Shown: in pieces, positions 9,078 to 19,035 of the stretch | How the letters are laid out: each line of letters opens with the position of its first letter | Position numbering within the stretch: the stretch's first letter is position 1 | Source: Xenococcaceae cyanobacterium MO_167.B27 | Lineage (GTDB): Bacteria > Cyanobacteriota > Cyanobacteriia > Cyanobacteriales > Xenococcaceae | DNA: 64,000 nt | NCBI GenBank assembly: GCA_030065935.1 | Contig: JASJCP010000010.1 | Coordinates: 47,387 to 111,386 of the forward strand | Direction: 5' to 3' | Notes under the pieces: generated by a model | Databases searched by the model: none | Told to the model about the DNA's origin: nothing | What the model saw: the letters and a program-made list of their open reading frames with translations, nothing else | Position numbers and translations under genes: made by a program

Positions 9078-9728
9078 AAAACAATAAATCTATGTTGAAG
9101 ATTGTCTTGATTTTCAGGCTAGCGCGACCCACTAACAAGATGCTGTAAAAAAGGTATTAAGACTATATTGACTATAATTTTTGGAGAAGGGGACGTGGGA
9201 AATCGGCGTTGGGTATAGGGTGTAGGGTGTAGGGGTTGGAGATTGGAGGAAGTAATACTTGTTACTTGTTAATTTTGAATGGAGGAATGGGGAATGGGGA
9301 AAAGCTAGAGTGTTCCTAATCTCTAATCTTGTGGTAAACCTTCATGTGGTGGGAAGTTGATCAGGTTGCACTAAAGAAAAAAAGATATAGCATTAATGGT
9401 GACATCGAAAAAACTTGAATTATGTAAATATGGTTTATCTTTGACGAAGTCCAAGGTACTCCGCCTTCTGAAGGCGGAGTACCTTAGACTCCTCTAAAAA
9501 TCAAAATTCTCTGACTAAAATGCTATTTTAGAAGTCTTCAGTAACCAGTAAACAGCAATTGCCCTTGAAGGGTTGAATTTTCTGCTTCACTTTATTCAAT
9601 GAAGAGTCTCCAACTTATAGTGATCAATCCTACTAATATATATTGAACTGATTACTGATTTAGATGACGCTACTGCTGTTCCAGGATTTAGTTAAGAAGT
9701 TGACTAATTATTGACGATACTTAGAATT
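9078..9728. other. Long intergenic region upstream of the SGNH gene
   Basis: No coding potential is seen over 650 bases. It contains G-rich low-complexity repeats (about 9180-9300, GGGTGTAGGG type) and the perfect hairpin listed separately. The divergent gnd and SGNH promoters must lie here, but I cannot place them with confidence. Confidence 0.5.
9453..9485. repeat. Perfect 15-bp inverted repeat
   Basis: AAGGTACTCCGCCTT (9453-9467), a CTG loop and AAGGCGGAGTACCTT (9471-9485) form an uninterrupted 15-bp stem. No T run follows on either strand, so it is not a typical terminator. It is more likely a mobile palindromic repeat. Confidence 0.75.
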
Positions 9729-11183
9729 ATGTTTAAATCTAAACCAAAAGAACGTTATTTGTTCACCACTCGCAGACCCAAACGGAGATTCCCTTTAATA
9801 TGGTTTGTCGTTTCTGCTGTTTTGTCCCTACTGGTTGTAGAATTGATTACTCGCATCATTGTAGATGTTACAGGAAACAGAGAGGAATTTGCTCAAGCTA
9901 CCGAAACAGCAGATATTAGCCAAAACTATGAGCTTAAGTATGTGAACCAACAGGGGGAAATATTGCCTACTTCTCCCGAGGATGGAGTTTTGGCGATAAA
10001 ACCTAGTTTATCAGTGGGTTATCAATTGGTTAGTAACCAAGAAAATCCCTATTGGAAAATTAATGAGCAAGGATTTCGCGATACAGAAAATGTTTCTTTG
10101 ACAAAAGCGAAAGATGAAATCAGAATTTTCCTTCTGGGGGGTTCAACTGCTTTTGGTTATGGAAGCTCTAGTAATGAATCTGCGATCGCCGAAAAACTTG
10201 AATTACGCTTACAACAACGTATTCAGCAACAGCGTCAAAGTCCTAGTTTCTATAAACCAGACGTATTACCTTTAGATGAAGCCAAACGGAAACAAGCCCT
10301 CGCCAAACCCTCTAAAATTAAATCAGGAAACTATCGTGTTATTAATGCAGCCGTCCCTGGTTATGCTTCTGGTAATGGGTTAGCTCAGTTAGCTTTACAA
10401 ATTTTAAGTTATAAGCCTGATCTGGTGATTGTCTTAGATGGTTATCAAGATTTGATGCTAGATAGCAAGGAATCTGCTGTACAAATACCCCTAAAAAAAG
10501 TCGAGCTAGATGATGCACCTAGTTATATGCGAGCTTCTGTAGGGAAGTTATTGCAACCTTTAGAAGATAAAAGCTATCTAGTCAAAATCTTGCAAGATTC
10601 GGTACTTACACCTCAAGTATCTAACCAAGAAAAAGCTATTTTATTTAATGAACCAGGAAATTACCTCACAGCTTATGCACCCCACGATCAAGCGGAATTA
10701 CAACGGCGAGTAGATCGCTACTTCAAAAATCACAAACAAATGGTAAATTTAGCTGCTGGTGCTGGTATTCCCGTGATTATGGCAACTCAGCCCGAAATTA
10801 CAGGACGTAACCCCGCTAAATTAACCCCCACAGAAGGGGAGATTACCACTCAGTTAGGAAGAGAGTATATTAATACCATTAAGGAAAATTATCCCCGTTT
10901 TGTCGCTGTAAATCAGTATCTGGCAAAAATATTCCCGCAAAATGTTACAGCAATCAATCTCTACAATCTTAATGATAAATATCCTTCCCCTAGTTTTATT
11001 GATGCTATTCACCTAACAGATAACGCTAATACGATGGTGGCAGAACAGCTTTATTATGCAATCGCCTCCTTACCCAAGATGCAAATTGTCCCTCGCATTC
11101 CCCCTAAACCTGTTAAACCGACCGTAGAAAAAAAGGTAGAACAAAATCAAAAACAGAATCAAGAACAGAATCAAGAATCATGA
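9729..11183 (+). CDS. Membrane-anchored SGNH/GDSL-like protein
   Basis: The 484-residue protein has a basic N terminus and one membrane segment (PLIWFVVSAVLSLLVVELI, about 22-40), so it is probably anchored with its body in the periplasm. FLLGGSTAFGYGSS near residue 135 is the SGNH block I with the catalytic serine. VINAAVPGYASGNG (block II-like) and DAIHLTD near the C terminus (block V, D...H) complete the site. Relatives act as O-acetyl esterases or acetyltransferases on surface polymers. The tail is glutamine- and lysine-rich. ATG at 9729 is preferred over the in-frame TTG at 9711. Confidence 0.75.
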   Translation: MFKSKPKERYLFTTRRPKRRFPLIWFVVSAVLSLLVVELITRIIVDVTGNREEFAQATETADISQNYELKYVNQQGEILPTSPEDGVLAIKPSLSVGYQLVSNQENPYWKINEQGFRDTENVSLTKAKDEIRIFLLGGSTAFGYGSSSNESAIAEKLELRLQQRIQQQRQSPSFYKPDVLPLDEAKRKQALAKPSKIKSGNYRVINAAVPGYASGNGLAQLALQILSYKPDLVIVLDGYQDLMLDSKESAVQIPLKKVELDDAPSYMRASVGKLLQPLEDKSYLVKILQDSVLTPQVSNQEKAILFNEPGNYLTAYAPHDQAELQRRVDRYFKNHKQMVNLAAGAGIPVIMATQPEITGRNPAKLTPTEGEITTQLGREYINTIKENYPRFVAVNQYLAKIFPQNVTAINLYNLNDKYPSPSFIDAIHLTDNANTMVAEQLYYAIASLPKMQIVPRIPPKPVKPTVEKKVEQNQKQNQEQNQES

Positions 11184-11230
11184 TTGGTTTAGATAAGGTT
11201 TTGGGGGACTAGTAATTGGTAAAGCTGTGA

Positions 11231-11254
11231 TTGTTAGTTGTTAGTTGTTAGTTG
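11231..11254. repeat. Heptanucleotide tandem repeat (TTGTTAG type)
   Basis: At least three TTGTTAG units lie in tandem between the SGNH gene and the convergent stpA gene. Such short tandem heptamers are typical of filamentous and colonial cyanobacterial intergenic DNA. The same heptamer on the other strand forms the array at 29361-29395. Confidence 0.75.
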
Positions 11255-11296
11255 CGTCTCATTGCTACTTGCTACTTCATCCTTACTCCTCATCCC

Positions 11297-12586
11297 TTAT
11301 ACCTCATCCTTTCTTTTGCTTGCTGCTATCTGAAAGCAACTGGTGTATTCTTGGTAGCCACCAGGAAACACTACATTAAGAGTAAGGGGGTCTTCTTGAT
11401 CTTGGCTATCACCAGGACCCGACCTAACTCGCCATACTTCTTGCTGATTCTCAATGAGTTTCTCTAGCTTTAGGGGTTTACGGTTTTTGACTTCTCCATC
11501 ACTACTGTCAACATAAACTACAATATTGCCTGTCTGAAACTCTTGACCAATTTCTTGAATTAATTGTAAGAAACCGCGATCGCTTCCACCGCGCTTAAAT
11601 TGAATTTTTCCGTCTATTTCTTGAGCTTTACTAGTAACAGTATCTCCCACACCTACCATTTTGGGCATAATAGCAGGGTCAAAGTGAGTTTTAATCATAT
11701 CTAGTAGTTGTTCATGTTTTTGCGGTGCTTGTCTAGCATTAAATTCTTCCCCCAAAGGATAACTACCAGTCTTTTGATAATAGTAACGATTGAGAATTAC
11801 CAATACTCCCACTTCTTTTATTGCCCCTCTCAACATAAACTGAAAGTCAGTAGTACCAGAGTCTTTTCCTTGAGCTAGTTGGACAATTTCTCTACCGTCT
11901 AAATCTCTACCCAAGTTAGGAGCATAATGGACAAAAAAAGCATCTTCTAGCCCTTTTTGATGGGCTTCTTCTAACAATTGCTCCATCAAACTCTGCATTT
12001 TACGCTGTAGCTCAAGATAGCCATTACTACTCTCTGAAAGAGCTTCATGAAACACATTCAAGTTGGCTGTAGGAGATACCTTATTATCCAGTACTGTAGC
12101 TGCAATACACTTTTTAATCTGTTTTGGGTCTAGTCCATAATTTTCTTGTTCAAATAATTCTTCTAAATAAGCAGTAATTTTATGAGGGACTTGCTCTAAA
12201 AAAGTTAATTCTGCTTCACTAACTCCTAAGTGGGAAACATTCCCATAACAATCTTGCCATTGTACCCCACCAGCAGCTAACCCTGATAAGTAAAGACCTT
12301 TTTGTCTAACTATATTTGGCTCATCAAAAGCCTTTTCGATAATTCTATTAATCCCTCTTGTGCCAATATGTTCTCCATTAGTCAAAACATAAAAGTGTCC
12401 TGTAAAAGATTTTACCGCTTCTAAATATTCTGGTGCGATCGCTCTAGTCAGAGGGTCTTTCACCAAACCCATACATACACCATCAAGGTCTTGGATAATC
12501 AGGATATTTTCGGTTTTAGCTAATAAACTAATTAAACTTTGATGGTCTAGAGATAAAGAACACTGATGTAGTGGGGTAATAGACAT
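11297..12586 (-). CDS. stpA: Glucosylglycerol-3-phosphate phosphatase
   Basis: The 429-residue protein has the HAD motif I (LIIQDLDGVCMGL, about 30-42) with both catalytic aspartates. It also has the region YVLTNGEHIGTRGINR seen in cyanobacterial StpA/GgpP, and VGVGDTVTSKA late in the protein. It removes phosphate from glucosylglycerol phosphate, the last step in making the compatible solute glucosylglycerol under salt stress. ATG at 12586 is chosen because the family N terminus starts there; the frame stays open 33 codons upstream without resemblance. The synthase gene ggpS is not in the window. The gene implies salt acclimation by the host. Confidence 0.88.
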   Translation of the reverse strand: MSITPLHQCSLSLDHQSLISLLAKTENILIIQDLDGVCMGLVKDPLTRAIAPEYLEAVKSFTGHFYVLTNGEHIGTRGINRIIEKAFDEPNIVRQKGLYLSGLAAGGVQWQDCYGNVSHLGVSEAELTFLEQVPHKITAYLEELFEQENYGLDPKQIKKCIAATVLDNKVSPTANLNVFHEALSESSNGYLELQRKMQSLMEQLLEEAHQKGLEDAFFVHYAPNLGRDLDGREIVQLAQGKDSGTTDFQFMLRGAIKEVGVLVILNRYYYQKTGSYPLGEEFNARQAPQKHEQLLDMIKTHFDPAIMPKMVGVGDTVTSKAQEIDGKIQFKRGGSDRGFLQLIQEIGQEFQTGNIVVYVDSSDGEVKNRKPLKLEKLIENQQEVWRVRSGPGDSQDQEDPLTLNVVFPGGYQEYTSCFQIAASKRKDEV

Positions 12587-12759
12587 GAAACTAGTTTTTC
12601 TAAACTCAATACAATATTGTCCCTTCAGCAGATAGTTTATCATTAGTTTTTTCCAGATAAATCTTACTTTCTGAAGATGAGCCAAAAATATTTTTTTGAG
12701 TAATTTATTTGGTAAATCTTGCTAGTAATCTTCCTCAATGATGTTTCCACGTATATTGT

Positions 12760-13533
12760 TTAAAACTGATCCTTCATCCCTCTTATACGCCCAAACACTC
12801 TAGCTGGTTCTTGCATTTTAGTCACTTCTTGCAAAGACGGACTATCCCAGCGTAAAAAAGGATTAGTTTTCTTTTCAATTCCCAAGATAGAAGGAACAGT
12901 TGCTTTGCCAAAAGCGCGATCGCTCTTTACAGATTCGTATCGGTTTTGTAAATCAGCATTATATCTATCTACAGTAAGAGCAAACTTTAAATTATTGAGA
13001 GTATATTCATGGGCGCACCACACCAAAGTATTATCAGGTAAAGCTCGAAACTTACTCAAAGAATCTACCATTTGAGCAGGAGTCCCCTCAAATAAGCGAC
13101 CACATCCCCCCGCAAATAAAGTATCCCCACAAAACAAATTTCCTGTATCTTCTCCCTGAGTTGGAGGAAAGTAATAGGCAATATGGGCGCGAGTGTGCCC
13201 AGGAACAAAGAACACTTGTCCTGTTTCTCCTGCAAATTCTACTGTATCCCCTTCTTGTAAAAATACTTGTTGTCCAGGAATTCTTCCTCGATCTTCTGCA
13301 CCTCCATATACACAAAGCTCCGGAAAGTGCTTGATTAACTTGCGATTTCCCCCCACATGATCCGAATGATGATGGGTATTAAAAATAGTAACTAAATTTA
13401 GCTCTAGTTCCTCTAATCTCTGTAATACTGGTTCTGCTACAGCAGGATCGACTACTGCTGCGGTACGAGTTTTGAGATCGTATAGTAAAAAGATATAGTT
13501 ATCTGACAATACGGGTATGCGCTCAATCTTCAC
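12760..13533 (-). CDS. gloB: Hydroxyacylglutathione hydrolase (glyoxalase II)
   Basis: The 257-residue protein has the metallo-beta-lactamase motif [10 protein letters not shown] (about 53-62) and further metal ligands in [29 protein letters not shown] and WCAHEYT. It hydrolyses S-lactoylglutathione to lactate and glutathione, completing methylglyoxal detoxification in the cytoplasm. The GTG at 13533 is taken as start because [17 protein letters not shown] matches the usual N terminus and gives the normal length; an ATG twenty codons upstream adds unrelated sequence. It is divergent from the pseudogene that follows. Confidence 0.93.
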   Translation of the reverse strand: MKIERIPVLSDNYIFLLYDLKTRTAAVVDPAVAEPVLQRLEELELNLVTIFNTHHHSDHVGGNRKLIKHFPELCVYGGAEDRGRIPGQQVFLQEGDTVEFAGETGQVFFVPGHTRAHIAYYFPPTQGEDTGNLFCGDTLFAGGCGRLFEGTPAQMVDSLSKFRALPDNTLVWCAHEYTLNNLKFALTVDRYNADLQNRYESVKSDRAFGKATVPSILGIEKKTNPFLRWDSPSLQEVTKMQEPARVFGRIRGMKDQF

Positions 13534-13628
13534 TTGATAATTCCTCAATACTACACAGTTGGTGGCTGGAAAATGGAAAAAGTAATGCACCAAAGATTCT
13601 TAACTAACATCTTTGCCAGTATTGGTTA

Positions 13629-13979
13629 TATTCTTCAATGGAAGTTAAAACTGTACAACAAATGGATGTAGGCTTGATGCCTTTACCAGATAATGAATGG
13701 ACTAAAGGCAAATGTAGCTTTAAAATGTTGCAATACATGGCTTGTTAAGTACCTGTAGTTGTCTCCCCAGTTAGTATGAATGCTGATATTTTGGCAATGG
13801 GGAAAGTGGGAGTAGGTGCAGTTAAAGAATCTGATTGGTATGATGCCTTAGTAATCTTATATCAAAATCATCAACTTGCTGGTAAATATGGTAAGGAGGG
13901 AAGAAGAATTGTTGAACAATATTTCAGTCAAACAATAGTAGCCAAAAAAATTGCCGAAATATTCCAAGAATTGATTTAA
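13629..13979 (+). pseudogene. Remnant of a family 1/4 glycosyltransferase (C-terminal part with an in-frame stop)
   Basis: One frame from about 13629 reads VKTVQQMDVGLMPLPDNEW, then KCSFKMLQYMAC, a TAA stop at 13746-13748, and then VPVVVSPVSMNADIL to the end. This is the usual end of a GT-B glycosyltransferase, where a glycine-proline pair normally follows YMAC. The N-terminal two thirds are missing. The part after the stop could start at ATG 13776, but it lacks a complete domain. It sits directly upstream of an intact GT4 gene, so the locus has lost one glycosyltransferase. Confidence 0.8.
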
Positions 13980-14100
13980 CTCAAAAACTTGGCAAAAATT
14001 AAGTTAATCATCCATTTGCCTGGGTTCAATTTTGAGTCAATCTTCAACAGTATTGTAGATAGGTGAGCTTACTAGACGATTGTGAGGAATATACTTCATT

Positions 14101-15339
14101 ATGTTAGAAGAAATATCGACCCTAGAAGTAAATTTGTCAAAGCTCAAAATTTCTATTATAGTCAGCGATCTATCTAGCAGTGGTGCTGGTAGATGGGGAG
14201 GAGGGGTGCGTCCTTTTCTGCTCGCACAAACTCTTCGTAAGCTTAATTATTCTGTGGAAATGTTGGGGGTAGCTTTCGGCGAAGTCTCGCCTTCAATCCA
14301 AAATTCTGATATCCCCATAGTAGCTCTTCCCTGCCAATATCATTCAGGGTTTTTGCGAGCTACCTACAAACTAATTAATCGGATAGATGGTGATATTATC
14401 TACCCAGTCAAACTAAAACCCAGTAGCTTTGGGATTGCTTTGGTTAAAAAATTGTTGAGTCGTCGTTCTCTGATTTTGGATATTGATGACTGGGAAATGA
14501 GTTGGCATGGTGGCGATCGCTTTAAATATTCTCCCACCCCTAAACAACTGCTTCGAGATATTTTAAAACCACAAGGAGCGTTGCGATATCCCGATCACCC
14601 TCTGTACCTGCAACAAATAGAAAAACTATCCCATTATGCAGATGCTATCACGATTCATAACCAATTTTTACAGCAACGTTTCGGCGGGATTTATATTCCT
14701 AATGGTAAAGACACAGAACTTTTTGACCCTGCAAAATACGACCCTGAAGCTAGTCGCATCAAATACGGTTTAGAGGATTATAAGATTCTGATGTTTCCGG
14801 GCGCACCTAGACCTTATAAAGGAGTAGAAGATGTGCTGATTGCTTTAGATCAATTAAACAGACCAGACTTAAAACTGGCGATTGTGGGAGGAAGTCCTTA
14901 TGATAATTACGACCAAGAATTACAAGAAAAATGGGGTAAATGGATTATTTCTCTCCCACGCTCTCCCATAAAGGAAATGCCAGCGATCGTGGCTGCTGCT
15001 CATATAATTGTAGTACCTCAAAGAAATACTCCTGCTGCACAAGCTCAATTTCCCCTCAAGCTTACAGACGGAATGGCAATGGCAAAACCAATTATTGCTA
15101 CTAATATAGGAGATATACCTAATATACTTGGAGATACAGGCTATCTAGTTGAGTCTAATTCTCCAGAACAGATCGGGAAAATGATTCAATATATTTTTAA
15201 TAATTTAGACGAAGCTGAAGCTAAAGGAATAGCTGCTAGAAAACGCTGCTTAATGCACTATAGTCTTGATTCTATGGCAAAAATTATGCAACCAATTATT
15301 AATAAGCTCAAGGTTAATACTATTAATAAATCTATTTAA
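14101..15339 (+). CDS. Family 4 (GT-B) glycosyltransferase
   Basis: The 412-residue protein has an N-terminal glycine-rich loop (SSSGAGRWGGGVRPFL, about 25-40), a donor-domain start ILMFPGAPRPYKGVEDVLIAL (about 230) and the conserved end KLTDGMAMAKPIIATNIGDIP. These are features of GT4 retaining transferases that use NDP-sugars. It lies one base before the ABC exporter gene, so the two are probably one operon for a surface glycan. A short palindrome (GGCGAAGTCTCGCC, about 14279) lies inside the reading frame without breaking it. The sugar is unknown. Confidence 0.88.
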   Translation: MLEEISTLEVNLSKLKISIIVSDLSSSGAGRWGGGVRPFLLAQTLRKLNYSVEMLGVAFGEVSPSIQNSDIPIVALPCQYHSGFLRATYKLINRIDGDIIYPVKLKPSSFGIALVKKLLSRRSLILDIDDWEMSWHGGDRFKYSPTPKQLLRDILKPQGALRYPDHPLYLQQIEKLSHYADAITIHNQFLQQRFGGIYIPNGKDTELFDPAKYDPEASRIKYGLEDYKILMFPGAPRPYKGVEDVLIALDQLNRPDLKLAIVGGSPYDNYDQELQEKWGKWIISLPRSPIKEMPAIVAAAHIIVVPQRNTPAAQAQFPLKLTDGMAMAKPIIATNIGDIPNILGDTGYLVESNSPEQIGKMIQYIFNNLDEAEAKGIAARKRCLMHYSLDSMAKIMQPIINKLKVNTINKSI

Positions 15340-15340
15340 C

Positions 15341-17341
15341 ATGATATCCAAAAAATTCTTTCTCAAAATCGCTCTTGAAAGACCTTGGTTCATTGTTGGT
15401 ACTTTGGTCTTCAATTGGAGTGGGGCAATTTTTAATGGCTTGGGTGCTGCTATATTAATACCCTTTTTGGTGGTTTTATTCGGAGCAGATCAAGATAACA
15501 TTATTCCACCGGATCAACCTATCCTCAAACGTCTTTTTTCTTTGTTTGATGGATTTGAGGGAGAGCAAAAAATCCTTGTCATGTTGTCATCTATAGTTTT
15601 AGTTATTTTCCTCAAAAATGTTACCAACTACTGTGGCGGATTACTAGCAAGTTATTACACAAAGTATTTAGTCAAGCGCATCAAACTGGAAGGTATGAAA
15701 ATACTACTTGAAGTGAGTATGGAATTCTATACAAAAAATAAACTAGGAGACATTCTAGCTACGATTAATCGAGAAGTCAATAGATCTGCTGCTTCCATTA
15801 AAGGCGTTATTACGATGTTTATTACTTGCATAAATATACTAACTTTTATCTATTTTTTATTGTTACTTTCTTGGCAACTCACTATAGTTACTACCTTGTT
15901 ACTGGGCTTTGTAAGTATTCTGAATCAATACATAATCAAAAAATCTAAGGAATTTGGTCGCAGGTTATCCGAGCAATCTAGACAATATTCCCGTAAAATG
16001 TTAGAAATTTTGACGGGAATCCGTTTAATTAAGTTAGTAGCCAACGAAGATAAAGAGTATAAAAGTATTACAGAGTTAATTGAAAAAAATGAAAAAGTCC
16101 AGTTGCAAAGTCAAGAAATAACGAGCTTAGTTGGCCCAATCAATGAAATGTCTGGCATTATTACTATCATAGCTTTAGTATTTATTTGCCGTTATCTATT
16201 TAGTACTAATATTCAAGAATTTGCTCCTATCTTATTAACTTATTTACTTGTATTATTTCGTCTATTACCATTAATTGGTAAACTAAACACTTCTCGGACA
16301 CAACTTGCTAACACTCTGGTTAGTGTCAACATTATTCTTGACTTTCTAGATCGAAAAAATAAACTTTTTTTAAACTCGGGAACATTAGAACTCAAGAAAA
16401 TTACCGAAGGCGTTACTTTTAATCAAGTTAGCTTTTCCTATCCTAATAGTAAGGATTTAGTACTTCAAAATATTAACTTAGAAATTCCTAAAGGTAAAAC
16501 TGTTGCTTTGGTAGGAGCTTCAGGGGCAGGAAAATCTACGATCGCCGATCTTGTACCAAGATTTTATGACCCGATAAAAGGGGAAATTCTTATTGATGGG
16601 ATTGATCTTAGAGACTATGACATCAAAAGTGTTAGAAAAGCAATGGGTGTAGTTAGTCAAGACACTTTCTCTTTTAATAATTCAGTACGTTATAACATTA
16701 GTTACGGCTTAGAAAACGTTGCAGAAGAATCACTCATTGAAGCTACAAAAAGAGCTAACGCTTATGAATTTATCATCAAATTACCCCAAGGATTTGATAC
16801 TAATATAGGAGAAAGAGGGGTTATGCTTTCAGGTGGTCAAAGACAAAGAATTGCGATCGCCCGCGCTTTACTGCGAAATCCAGATATTTTGATTTTAGAT
16901 GAAGCTACCAGTGCTTTAGATACTGTTTCTGAAAAGCTAGTCCAACAAGCAATAGACGAGTTGTGTACTAATCGTACAACCTTAGTAATTGCTCATCGTC
17001 TTTCTACTATTCAACAAGCAGATATGATAGTAGTATTAGACCGAGGTAAAATCGTCGAACAAGGAAGTCATCCAGAATTATTAAACAAAGGGGGTTATTA
17101 CACTCGTCTTTATAATATGCAATTTAGCAATCAAGAATCCACCAATAACCAGGAAACTATCAAGAACTTATCTTATCAAATACGCAATAATCTTAATTCT
17201 CTCACTTGTTCTCTAGAATTAATCTCGGAATCTATTATTGAAGATCGAGAAGAACAAACACAGCTAATTGATGATTCTTACGAATCAACAAAACGAATCG
17301 TAGAAATTCTACAAGAATATGAATCAGCATCAAAAATATAA
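15341..17341 (+). CDS. ABC exporter, transmembrane domain fused to ATPase (MsbA/HepA-like)
   Basis: The 666-residue protein has an N-terminal six-helix ABC membrane domain (about 1-330). An ATPase domain follows with Walker A GASGAGKST, Q-loop VVSQDTFSF, signature LSGGQRQRIAIARALL, Walker B ILILDEATSALD and H-loop IAHRLST. It should export a lipid-linked or free glycan across the inner membrane. ATG at 15341 follows the GT4 stop by one base. The last 65 residues after the ATPase (ending LQEYESASKI) are an extra helical tail resembling a histidine-kinase dimerisation hairpin; see findings. Cyanobacterial HepA-type exporters for envelope polysaccharide are the closest group I know. Confidence 0.92.
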   Translation: MISKKFFLKIALERPWFIVGTLVFNWSGAIFNGLGAAILIPFLVVLFGADQDNIIPPDQPILKRLFSLFDGFEGEQKILVMLSSIVLVIFLKNVTNYCGGLLASYYTKYLVKRIKLEGMKILLEVSMEFYTKNKLGDILATINREVNRSAASIKGVITMFITCINILTFIYFLLLLSWQLTIVTTLLLGFVSILNQYIIKKSKEFGRRLSEQSRQYSRKMLEILTGIRLIKLVANEDKEYKSITELIEKNEKVQLQSQEITSLVGPINEMSGIITIIALVFICRYLFSTNIQEFAPILLTYLLVLFRLLPLIGKLNTSRTQLANTLVSVNIILDFLDRKNKLFLNSGTLELKKITEGVTFNQVSFSYPNSKDLVLQNINLEIPKGKTVALVGASGAGKSTIADLVPRFYDPIKGEILIDGIDLRDYDIKSVRKAMGVVSQDTFSFNNSVRYNISYGLENVAEESLIEATKRANAYEFIIKLPQGFDTNIGERGVMLSGGQRQRIAIARALLRNPDILILDEATSALDTVSEKLVQQAIDELCTNRTTLVIAHRLSTIQQADMIVVLDRGKIVEQGSHPELLNKGGYYTRLYNMQFSNQESTNNQETIKNLSYQIRNNLNSLTCSLELISESIIEDREEQTQLIDDSYESTKRIVEILQEYESASKI

Positions 17342-17411
17342 AAAACTTACCGTTCTTTGCCCAAAAAATTTTAATTGTATAATTTCGATGTCATATTGTT
17401 ATCGATAACCC

Positions 17412-18692
17412 TTATAGTCTTGTAAGAAGTCCTGCTTTCCTTAAGTTACTTATCACAAACTCTACATCCATAATTCTGTTTTGATTGTCTTTACTGTTCC
17501 TTAAGTTCTTTTTGTAACAGTTAGGGTCTTTTTCCAACGCAGCCAAATAACATGTGTCTATGCCCATAATTGCATCTATGATCAAGAAATTAACACGCAA
17601 ATCATTTTTAAAGCTGAGACAAAACATACTTTTCTGAGGGTAAATATTAAATAGGATATTATGCAAAGCTGACCCCATAGTTCCTATAATTACCTCGTGT
17701 TTATTAATAAGATATATTTGCTCGTCAACAGATAAAGTTTCTGGATAGCAGATAGCGAATCCATTTCTGATAAACGCTTTTTCTAATTTATCTTCCCCAA
17801 TAATTAATCTCTTTTTGCCAGAAATCTTGGTTCTAGAAAAGTATAGTGGCTGACTGGTTTTTTTATTCTGGGTTAATTTTGTCGATAGTACCTGTTTAGC
17901 AATGTTTTGAGTTAGTATTTTATGTACTTCAAACCCTTCATTTCTTTGTGAAAAAGAAGGATTAGGAACAATCACTTTTTCCAAAATAACAGGTTGTTTA
18001 AAAAAAATAAATCTATTTTTATCTAGTTTAATGGCTTCAAAAAAAACGTCAACAAATTTTGTTTTGACAGAACTACGTTTATCGAGTCCATAACATATTA
18101 TAGGATGCTGCTGTTCTTTGATAACATACCATAAACGAGAAATTGATTCCGTAAGAAAAATACCATAGTGGTTTATCTTAATATATCCTCCATAGATAAA
18201 TGTCTGGGCAATTTTTTCTAGTTGTTTTGGACAGTCTATTTTCTCAGGAGCATTTGTTTGCAATTTACGAGCTTGAAATCCCCTGTAGGTGCAACTTTCA
18301 GGAATTCTTTTTCCTTCTGAAGTGTATAAGCAATGGTATTGAGGAAAGTAGATAACATTATGAAATATTTGAACAGATGGAGAACCCCTATGAAAATTAA
18401 ATTTATTCGCAACTTCCTCCAAATATTTTGAGTCTTCTCCATAGATCTTAGGATAAACTCCACCCCAGGTATCTTTTACAAGTGTTGATGGTTGATTTAA
18501 AAGTTGTTGAGTGTCCTCCATATCACAACAATCATAATATTGTAGATTTCTTTTAAAAAAATCCTCTGCTGAAAGATTCTGACTTCTAAAAAGATTTGGA
18601 TTTAGTAAACTGATGGAATTATAAAGTTTAGGCTTAAGGATATATTGCGCTTTCCTAATTTTGTCAGACACTTTGTCAAAAAAATAGTTCAT
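17412..18692 (-). CDS. Family 61-like glycosyltransferase
   Basis: The 426-residue protein has the DUF563/GT61 pattern near its C terminus: PLYFSRTKISGKKRLI, then DEQIYLINKHEVIIGTMGSALHNILF (given in part), where GxxGSALxN is the conserved core. GT61 enzymes add sugars such as xylose or GlcNAc to glycans. It has no signal peptide or membrane helix, so it acts in the cytoplasm. It is convergent with the ABC exporter gene and codirectional with the sulfotransferase gene upstream at 19036-19692. The acceptor is unknown. Confidence 0.8.
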   Translation of the reverse strand: MNYFFDKVSDKIRKAQYILKPKLYNSISLLNPNLFRSQNLSAEDFFKRNLQYYDCCDMEDTQQLLNQPSTLVKDTWGGVYPKIYGEDSKYLEEVANKFNFHRGSPSVQIFHNVIYFPQYHCLYTSEGKRIPESCTYRGFQARKLQTNAPEKIDCPKQLEKIAQTFIYGGYIKINHYGIFLTESISRLWYVIKEQQHPIICYGLDKRSSVKTKFVDVFFEAIKLDKNRFIFFKQPVILEKVIVPNPSFSQRNEGFEVHKILTQNIAKQVLSTKLTQNKKTSQPLYFSRTKISGKKRLIIGEDKLEKAFIRNGFAICYPETLSVDEQIYLINKHEVIIGTMGSALHNILFNIYPQKSMFCLSFKNDLRVNFLIIDAIMGIDTCYLAALEKDPNCYKKNLRNSKDNQNRIMDVEFVISNLRKAGLLTRL

Positions 18693-19035
18693 ATATATAG
18701 ATTGGAAATAGCTTGATGTTTAATGATAGTCCGAACCAACTAAAAAAAACGCTTATTAAGCAGCATCACCTCTTGCTGCAAAGTTCCGCTCTTCAGTACT
18801 TTCTATCCCAAACTGTTAGTATTTGTTGGACTAAATCTTATAAGTAATTCATTTGGCTAACTAACAGAAACTATTGAGACTAAAAATGCTTATAAGTCAT
18901 GCTGAGTACAGTTTATAGCTCAAATATAGCGTAACAGGTACTAAAAACCAAAAGTTCTTATTGAACTTTTCGGATTGGTGTATTATATCTTTGCCATATT
19001 ACCTCCATAAACTGTGATTCAAGTTTAAGTTATTC
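18693..19035. other. Intergenic region between GT61 and sulfotransferase genes
   Basis: I see no gene. It contains the minus-strand terminator listed next and the presumed promoter of the GT61 gene, so the two minus-strand genes are probably separate transcripts. Confidence 0.5.
18938..18970 (-). terminator. Intrinsic terminator of the sulfotransferase gene
   Basis: On the minus strand AAAAGTTC, a five-base loop and GAACTTTT form an 8-bp stem (18950-18970) followed by GGTTTTTAG. It lies about 65 bases after the sulfotransferase stop in the right orientation. Confidence 0.6.
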
